From positions 1 through 64,000 of the forward strand of contig JAHLKC010000169.1 of NCBI GenBank assembly GCA_025449115.1: a DNA stretch of 64,000 nucleotides, read 5' to 3'. Under the pieces are notes generated by a model. The model saw nothing but the letters and a program-made list of their open reading frames with translations. It was not told where the DNA came from and made no database searches. Position 1 is the first letter of the stretch, and each line of letters starts with the position of its first letter. Origin of the DNA: Chytridium lagenaria (lineage: Eukaryota; Chytridiomycota; Chytridiomycetes; Chytridiales; Chytridiaceae). The position numbers were made by a program, and so were the translations under genes. Positions 56,787 through 64,000 of the stretch are shown one piece after another.

Positions 56787-58320
56787 ATGAAGTCCACACT
56801 TTCATCCACACAACTTCCATCATCCTTTCAAAATGAACTTTACACCTTCTTTCCATCAGTCGAGCATCACGAACTTGGTGAGATCATTGGAAGAGGAACT
56901 CTGCAAGATCTTGAGGACCTTTGTCATGAAGCCCTGTCAGTTCTATCGATCCTTGAATCATTTAAACAGGATGTGAATGAGGCAAGCGTTTGGAACGTTC
57001 TTGCTGCTGTGTTTGATGCCTGGTGCTAATGGGAATGGTGTGTACTAGGTGACAATTCATACTCCAGGAACAGACTTGTCATGCAATGCCTTTCAACGGG
57101 ATACTGTTTTGCAAAAGATCGCGTTTGCAGTGGAAGCATTGGAAAAGGTACATATCCCTCTCTTAAAAATAACGACCAACGTCTTCAATACAGAAATCAA
57201 CTTTAAGCAAGGAAATGCTATCAAAAAGATCTATCGAACTTGGTAAAAAAAGGAAAAAAAAGACCTTTAATCTTTACATTCTTTAACAGTCGAATACGTC
57301 AAACTCCATCAAGAATCAGAACGGAAACGCAAACAGAAGACACGGTTTTAAGCAGATCACGTAATTCTTTAACCACCATCTATTAACTCATCCTTGATTC
57401 CCAGTTAAACCACGTCCAATTCTTCATCAAACGAAAAACATGCTATCGTCACTAAAATCCCAAAAATCCGAACCCCTCTCCGTGGTCGATATAGACAACA
57501 CACTGATACAATTAATAAGGTTGAGAGAAGCTTTCATCATGTATCTAACGAGTACAGAAAATCCGCTGCAGAGGAAAAAGAATGGCTCTCTTCATTCGTC
57601 CAACAAGTATACGACTGCCTCGAAATAGAAAACACCTTCAAACTAAAGTAAGTCCACCATTTTTTGCCCTGAGAGAATTCATACCTAAACACTTTTTCCC
57701 TAAATCAGAGCCGAAGCAATGACCCTCATCCCCCCACCCACCATCCACGAACTCCGAGATCTCCTTCAAACCCTTCAGGTAAAAAAAACAAACACACACA
57801 AGCGCTCACCTTCTCCAGCTCCAAACCCCATCCGAAAAAGGCCACCTCACCTCCCTCCCTCCAAACCCTCCCTCACCTCCATCGCCACCGAACCCCCCTG
57901 CACAGACCCTGAACTCCAAGAACTCCTCACAGGTCTTCAAATGTTCGACTCTCTACAACAACCTCCACCTTCACATCGCCACACTTGACCGACCATCCAC
58001 CTCCCTCCCCCAAAACAACCCACACCCCCATCCCAAATTCAACCATCCCATCACGTCCAAAACATTCCCCACACCCCCTTCCCCACGTCGTAAACTCATC
58101 CCAACACCCCACTCCTCCCTCACGCCCCAACCCCCTCGCAGACGACGTCCAGAAAAACAATCCCTAGATGACGTTCTCCCTTCATTCCCCCTAAAACTAC
58201 CACCTGAACCTCAAAATCCTCCACACCCTCTCCCTTCCCAACCTCAACCACATTCAGCACGTCTCATCCCTCCACCTCATCACCGGCTCCGTCCAATCAA
58301 AGGATCTATTCCTTCTATAA
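56787..58320 (+). CDS. Unrecognised coiled-coil protein
   Basis: The start MKSTLSSTQLPSSFQNELYT and GTLQDLEDLCHEALSVLSIL are followed by exon-like pieces: TIHTPGTDLSCNAFQRDTVL; EINFKQGNAIKKIYRT; SLKSQKSEPLSVVDIDNTLI; YRKSAAEEKEWLSSFVQQVY; AEAMTLIPPPTIHELRDLLQ; and NYHLNLKILHTLSLPNLNHI to SVQSKDLFLL-stop (58318-58320). They are joined by short introns with some unresolved phases. 58000-58180 is Pro-rich. The helical, Leu-heptad-like character recalls microtubule or kinetochore subunits (an augmin HAUS4-like layout is possible), but this is a guess. Head-to-head with the TBC-TLDc gene. Confidence 0.5.
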
Positions 58321-59227
58321 GGGGCCTCGGGAAAATCGAAAGTTGACAACACTATCTGTTTTGTAAATAAACACTTTTATAAATGCCCAAAACCGGCCCT
58401 CCCAGAAAAACGCAAAAAACAACAACAAAGCGCATTAAACAAAAATGTGAAAGTAAACACAAAATCAAAAAGTAATCAGCATTGGTTTTCTTACAGATCC
58501 TCAAAACCCCTTGTTACAAACTCACATTCAGCACCTTGATAGTGAACTCCAAAGGCTAGTGACGTGGTGATAGGTATACAAAGACACCTTAAAAACGAAA
58601 ACCCATAAAGATATAAAAGGATAGAAGCTAAACAACTAAAACTAGTCAAACGCTCGAAAATAAAAGGGCGAAAGCTCCTCTCACAACCTACTCGCAAAGT
58701 AATTAAGAACTTACCTTTCAATCCAACCGTACACCAGGCCCTCCCCTTTAAAATAAAAGAGAAGAAAAGAGGAAAATCCACGCTATAAAGAGGTATATTT
58801 CATCAATCTAAAAAAACTCCCACATAATAAAAAATATTCCCAAAAGACTTCAAAATCCGCACAATAAAAGAAAAAAAAAAGGAAAGAAAGGAACCCAAAA
58901 CCGTCATCAAGAAGGTTAAAGCGAGAAAAAGGTTAAAAAGAAAACACGTCGAAAATGAAAACGGGCAAATAAAAAAAAAGGTTAAAGGGTGTAACTTTTT
59001 TTTTTTTGTGGTTTTTTTTTAAGGCTACAAAAAGAGGTACGGAAGACAGGGAGAGGGGTTTCGAAAAAGGAAGAGGTCATTTTGTCTACGTATAAAAACT
59101 AAGGGGTTGAAAAGATGAGGCGCTTAAATCTAAAAAAACGAAACCGACACACAAACGAAAAAAAACAAACTAACATAACTTCAACGGAAACGTTTGAAAA
59201 AAGGTCACAGGAAAAGCATCATTCCCG
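58321..59227. other. A-rich intergenic region
   Basis: Homopolymer-rich DNA with A and T runs (58850-59030) between a plus-strand gene end and the bHLH gene end. Nothing supported on either strand. Confidence 0.5.
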
Positions 59228-61034
59228 TCATCCCATCATCAAACTCGACCCATACCCTGCCCCACCTCCCTGCCCTTGTCCCTGCCCCTGCTGCTGTTGT
59301 TGCTGATCCCACTGTCCACCCATATTAACATCCATCTGCTCCCCCATCATCTGTTTCAAACTCGACCCTCCCCCTCTCATCCGAGCTCCCAAAAAACGCT
59401 TCTGGGCGAACCTGCTCAAACTCCATCCCCGTGATACTCGCTAAAGCCGTAGCCAGATGCGGGTGCAGTAACGCCGGCGACGAAGCTGGGATCGGTGATG
59501 GCGACGTTGTGAGTGGTGGTGGTGACAGATGGATCGCATCGGGGGGGAGAGGGGAAATCGGGGAGACGGTGGTGGACCGCGCATACATCATGTGTGGAGA
59601 ATGGCCGAGACGCGGTTGGTAAGGGGTTGTGTAGTCGGGTGTGAGAATTCCGGTGGGATGTGGGGATGCGTCTGTGTCGATCGGGTTGGAGGCTGCGGCG
59701 TCGGAGGCGCGTTGGAGGGAGCGGAGGGCGGCGGCGACGAGAACGCTGCTGGAGGTGCTGATGCTTGGGGAGGGGTTTGTCATCATCGGATGTAAAAGTG
59801 TTGGGGAAGGGTTTCCAATGGTGATATTGGGATCGTCGTAACGGTCATCGCCGTCGGGGGTGTCGGGATTTGGGAAAAAGCCGTCGGGGGAGTTGGCGAC
59901 GGGTGATGAAGCGCCTGTGGAGGAGGGGGAGGGGGCGGATAGGGCGGCGGCAGCGGCGGCAGCGGCAGCGGCAGCTGCAGAGGCGATAGCGGCTTCTTCG
60001 AGCTCTCGCTGATGGATTTGGTCTTCATCGAGGGGAAGGTCTGTTGAAAGAGGTGGCATGTTCATCATTTCGCGTAGACGGTTGACTTCGTCGATAAGTT
60101 CACGGTTGCGGTTGCGGATGGAGGAGAGGGCACGGTCTTTGACGTCAACTCTTGTTGTGAGGTCGGTGATGTGGTCGATGGAGCGGGAGACGATGACGGA
60201 TTTCGACGGTTTCTTTGTGCTACCGAGGGAAGGGATGACTTGGGCGAGTTCAAGGAAGCGGCAATTTAGGGATTCGCGACGAGCACGCTCGATAGCGTTA
60301 TGAGCAGCTCGTTTATCTGTCTGGGAAGGAAGACGCGATGCCACCACTGATGAAGAGGAAGATGCGATTCTAGAATGGAGACAATAAAGAGAAATTGGTT
60401 GGTAAAGCTAGTCCGCAAAAATTACGAAAGGAATATAAAATACTCACGGTCCGCGGATACCTGATTATTTAATGGGAAAAAACCAAGAAAATAGATTAAA
60501 ATGAATGAGCAAGATCAGCAAAGTAAGTCAAAGTAAAAGCAGTAATATACTAGCAGTCCTGCAATGTAACAGACTAAACCGGACTACCCCTCCCAGAAAC
60601 TCGATACCTCTCCGAGATAGTAAGGCTCGCTTCAATCAAGAATACTGCTGGCTCTGCTCACATGGATAAAAAAAAATAAAAAAAAAATACACACCATCGC
60701 CCTCAAACTTGACGCCATACATAGGATGATGACCAAAGGGACCCATCGGCTGCAACGGTGGCATACCATTACCAACGACATTTCCCATCCCATTCAACCC
60801 TCCTGTCGCTGATATTAAAGACGAGGAAGACGAGGAAGAGATGGAAGGCATGGGAGCGATATGAGGCTGAAGACCGGGCATATTGGGATGATGCTGGTGA
60901 TTCTGGTGATTCCAATCTGGATACATTGGCATAGCACCGGCAGGTGGAGGAGCAGTCGCTAGTGGAGGTCGTTTGAGGGGTTGTGGATAAGGTCTTGCGG
61001 CAGGAGCCGAGGAAGAGTTTGATGAATTCACCAT
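59228..61034 (-). CDS. bHLH-leucine zipper transcription factor
   Basis: A nuclear DNA-binding protein. The N-terminal exon (61034 down to about 60690) is Pro/Ser/His-rich (MVNSSNSSSAPAARPYPQPL). The main exon starts ASRLPSQTDKRAAHNAIERA and continues RRESLNCRFLELAQVIPSLG (basic region with H..E..RR, typical of E-box binders of the CACGTG class) and SVIVSRSIDHITDL (helix 2). A Leu-rich coiled coil follows (ALSSIRNRNRELIDEVNRLR). Then come an Ala tract, Ser/Pro-rich sequence (NSPDGFFPNPDTPDGDD) and a C-terminal QMMGEQMDVNMGGQWDQQQQ tail ending at 59228. A one-base slip near 59380 links that tail; otherwise the frame ends at 59325. Target genes are unknown. Introns lie between 60365 and 60690. 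Confidence 0.82.
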
Positions 61035-62565
61035 GTTTTCAACCTTGGTTTGGTCTGGCGGCTTAAAGCCGGGATAGGGGTGGGTTTAGGAAAGCCCTTG
61101 GGTTTTGATTGATGAATGTGGGGGGGTGGGCTTTTTGGGAAAAGAGTTGAGGTTGAGTTAAAGATGTCAGAACGAAATAACAGCAGAAAACAAAAGTCTG
61201 AAGCGGGATGAATATGAGGGCCGACGCCTGCTTCCTTCATCCTGTAGGGAGTTTTGCTCTCGTATCATCAGCATCATGAATGCAAGTTCTTTGTCACATG
61301 GTCATCCAAAAGTTGCGTCAAGCCGATCGACCAAAAAACATCCGGATCTTTGAGAGCATGCTCATCTTCTTTGTAAATGGATCCGGAGTAGCAAGGACGT
61401 AATAAGAGGTAGCTCATCTTCCATCTATCCACAACCGTTCGTTCCAAACGTATTATTGGAACTGCAGCTCTGTGCTGTGCATTCCTTGCATATCATTTCG
61501 TCGTTGCAGAGTGAGTAAGACTTACTCACAATTCAGGCTCTGCTTGTTTCTAGAAGCGACCGCTTTCCCTCTAAGCGACTCTTTATCAAGATGCAGTCTG
61601 CCAATGGTGTAGTTGGTGTAGTTGGTGTAGTTGGTTGTAATGTATAGAGGTTATGGTTTTGATGGGGGGTGTGGTTGATGAGGTGTCGTTGATGGGAATG
61701 AATGATTGATTCCAGTGAATGAGGTTCCTTCTTTTCGTTTCTTTCTATCTTTCTTTCTTTCCTTCTTGCTTGTTAGTAGTCTCCAGTGAATAATGAATGG
61801 TGTGTGTGTTTAGCTTACAAGTTGTGAGAGTAATATAATACAGTGAGCAGGTGAGTACCTATATAGAGTGCCTATAACAGTGAGGTGATAGATATACGTT
61901 ACACCTAATTATTTATTTATTATACAAATATGTATATATTATGCAATCTATATATATATGCATAATATATATATCAAATCATACATTCATTAATTAATTA
62001 ATAGATAGATTTGTACTACATTTGCCCTTGTAACACCAGAGTCAATAGTAATATTTTTAATCAATTATTATTAATTATTAATTTTTGATAATTAATCTGC
62101 TTGTTTTCGGACATGTCTATCATTGTTTAATATTTACTACCAGCAGCAACATACATATATACGAATAATAAAACATGGATAACCTATTTCTTCTCATCAT
62201 CATCATCATTATTATTCTCTTCTTCTTCTTCTTCTTCTTCTTTATCATCTTCATCACCATCATCAGCTTTAAAGAGGAATAACAGTCATGATGATGATAA
62301 TGATGATAATGATAATGATGACCTCTTTGGAAACCTCATTCTGGTCCATCCTACCTCTACTACTACTACTTGCAGTGCTTTAACCTCCATTTCTACCCCT
62401 ACTCCTATCCCTACTACTCCTACTCCTACTCCTACTACCACTACCACTACCGCATTACCCACTCCAAAGCATCACACATCGCAGACGAAAGTATTCACCC
62501 AAGATCCATCATCATCCATCATTCATGCTGCAGATTCAACAACACCTTTGACATCTCTGGCTCGC
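61035..62565. other. Intergenic region with microsatellites
   Basis: It starts with the leader and promoter of the bHLH gene, with a GTAGTTGGT repeat (61612-61635). AT-rich DNA follows (61890-62150), then CTT/ATC/GAT trinucleotide runs (62190-62330) and CTACTC-type repeats (62350-62455). The reading frame of the next gene stays open upstream through part of these repeats (down to about 62180), so some may be coding. Confidence 0.5.
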
Positions 62566-64000
62566 ATGCAACTCCTCTCTCCTGCCGCCGAACTTACCGC
62601 AAATTCACTATCATGGCCGCACCCTTCTTCTCCTTCTCCGCATCAAGATCTAGGTGCTGCTCAGGATGATGATGCCCTCGGTTTCGGCTCATTCGAGAGC
62701 GTCTTTATCACAGAAAAAGATTTGGTAAATGACCTACATCGCGTTTTTTTTTTTTTTTTTGATGGAAGGAAGGGCGTTTTACTGCTTTTTCGTTGCTTTT
62801 AATTATATCAAGGATAGCTGGCATTCATGCCTACTAATCGTCTACACATAATTTTTAGGAACGCGCAAAAGAAAAGCTGCCAGAGGATGAGCACAAGACC
62901 GCCGAGGAATCTTTCCACGACGTAATCGCTAAACTTTCATCCTTTCACATCACCGGTCCCATCACTCTTGAAAACCGAGAGCTTTTCTCAAATGCTATTC
63001 TCTGTTGCGATTTTGTAAGGATTATTTATCCCTTTCCTGAATTTGTTCTTTTACCTTCTCATTGCTGGTTTCCTTTGTTTAGGTCGAGTTGAGCCGTGGT
63101 AGACTTGAGGTTGGAAAGGATGCTATGCTATGGACTGGAATCACGCCTACGTTTTCTACACAATCTAAGGAGACTGACGAATGGCAGCTTTACATCCTAT
63201 CTGAGAATATTACCAACGTTAGGACAAAGCAAGTCGCGGAGCCTTCCGAAAAGACCTTGGAATGTTCCACCGCCGTCATGTTGACTATCAATGAAACCAT
63301 CTTTGTTCAGTTCCTTTTCGGTAATGGTTTTCTTTACTGTTTTCTTTCCTTTCCTTTTGTTACTTTGTTTAAATCTGTTCTTGGACTAACTTTTTTGTAA
63401 GATGCTGACAGGGCTTCTGCATGCTTTAAAGCCATCTTGGCGCGAAAAGGTCAAGACTCCAACTTGGACGGTACAATACATCCCGATACTTCCCTCGCAT
63501 CCGGCCAACCTTTGTTCACCTCCACCAGCGTAGCATCCCCCGCAGAACTCCCATTCCTTCACCCAATTCACCCCAACTCCAGCGCCACCAACAACGCGCC
63601 AACTCCTAGCATTCCCTCTGTCATTGAATCCGACCTAGACGAAACATTTCGGTAATTCTCCAACCCCGCTTTCTAATTCCATGACACGCCCCCCTTTTAG
63701 ATCCGCGAAACAGGCGCTCAAAGACGCACGCGATAAGGCTCTGGAATCCATTGAGGAGGCGTTTCAGAAGGGCTGAGGGAGTTGTACGCGTCGTTTCGGT
63801 TTGCGGAAGTGCCATTGGCTGTAGAGTTGGAGTTGGATCAGGATGGAAGTGAGGAGGGTGGGGTTAAGGAGATAAAAAGTGTCGAGGGTACAGAGAGTGA
63901 GACCATAAGGGAGGAAGCTGTTGAGTGTGGGATATGTTGTGATGAAAGGGTGACTTTGAGTGAGTTTTAGTTTTCTTTTTTTTATTATAAATGTGCTTTT
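62566..64000 (+). CDS. Partial PH/GRAM-like domain protein with a possible C-terminal RING start (3' cut by window)
   Basis: The first supported ATG (62566) gives MQLLSPAAELTANSLSWPHP and FGSFESVFITEKDL. Later exons read AKEKLPEDEHKTAEESFHDV, FHITGPITLENRELFSNAIL and RGRLEVGKDAMLWTGITPTF. They continue WQLYILSENITNVRTKQVAE, STAVMLTINETIFVQFLF and DADRASACFKAILARKG, which read like a PH or GRAM fold. Ser/Thr/Pro-rich linker, then SAKQALKDARDKALESIEEA and, after a one-base slip near 63775, ELYASFRFAEVPLAVELELD. It ends VECGICCDERVTL before a gtgag donor at 63959, so the gene continues past the window. The CGICCDE string could open a RING finger. The family is not certain. Confidence 0.55.

Noticed and set aside
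1..64000. CRISPR arrays, bacterial operons, rRNA or tRNA genes
   Set aside because: No spaced direct repeats of CRISPR form. Gene structure is eukaryotic. No cloverleaf or rRNA stretch was recognised by eye, though a covariance-model scan was not possible here.

Overview
The window looks like nuclear DNA of an early-diverging, probably flagellated (zoosporic, chytrid-like) fungus. The gene set is fungal: an SKN7-type HSF/response-regulator fusion, Sec14, a fused DOMON/cytochrome b561, a Zrc1-like CDF transporter, metaxin, AP-3 delta, and NatB, EMC, KEOPS and RNase P subunits. Introns are short and mostly GT-AG. The strongest clue to a motile cell is a clear relative of EFCAB9, the EF-hand subunit of the flagellar CatSper channel complex (51.2-52.2 kb). 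Assignment to a phylum is inference.

Layout. 1-4.1 kb (-): SKN7-like regulator, 3' end cut by the window edge. 4.1-6.5 kb: no supported gene. 6.5-8.1 kb (-): atypical Rho GTPase with a very long tail ending in a CVLL CAAX box. 9.3-11.4 kb (+): PAS-kinase-like Ser/Thr kinase. 12.3-15.7 kb (-): ER M28 metallopeptidase (ERMP1-like). 16.3-17.5 kb (-): Sec14. 17.5-21.2 kb: AT-rich intergenic DNA with a possible degenerate inverted-repeat element. 21.2-23.7 kb (+): DOMON-DOMON-cytochrome b561. 24.4-27.3 kb (+): GPAA1. 27.5-28.0 kb (+): POP7/RPP20. 28.5-31.9 kb (-): NAA25. 31.9-33.6 kb (+): RRN7/TAF1B. 33.7-35.1 kb: wreck of a Ty1/copia element with two LTR-like pieces. 35.2-36.9 kb (+): ERGIC-53-like lectin. 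37.1-41.3 kb (+): AP-3 delta. 41.4-44.8 kb (+): large unrecognised protein. 44.9-46.3 kb (+): metaxin. 46.6-48.6 kb (+): CDF zinc transporter. 48.8-50.5 kb (+): farnesyltransferase beta. 50.6-51.1 kb (-): small unrecognised coiled-coil gene, head-to-head with EFCAB9-like (+). Then MOB1 (-), EMC5 (-), PCC1 (+), TBC-TLDc (-), an unrecognised plus-strand gene (56.8-58.3 kb), a bHLH-zip factor (-, 59.2-61.0 kb), and a partial PH/GRAM-like gene (+) running off the right edge.

The central 27.5-58.3 kb is compact, with several gaps of only 30-110 bp between start codons or between stop and start. The flanks are sparse, AT-rich between genes and full of homopolymers. Several genes share a theme: prenylation (farnesyltransferase beta and a CAAX Rho), secretory and ER biology (ERGIC-53-like, EMC5, ERMP1, GPAA1, AP-3, Sec14), and protein or RNA maturation (NatB, KEOPS, RNase P, RRN7). 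They do not form an operon-like pathway.

An important caveat: many conserved genes change frame by one base at a homopolymer with conserved sequence on both sides. This looks like uncorrected assembly indels rather than gene decay, so the spans below are gene-level and the frames inside them are not always continuous.
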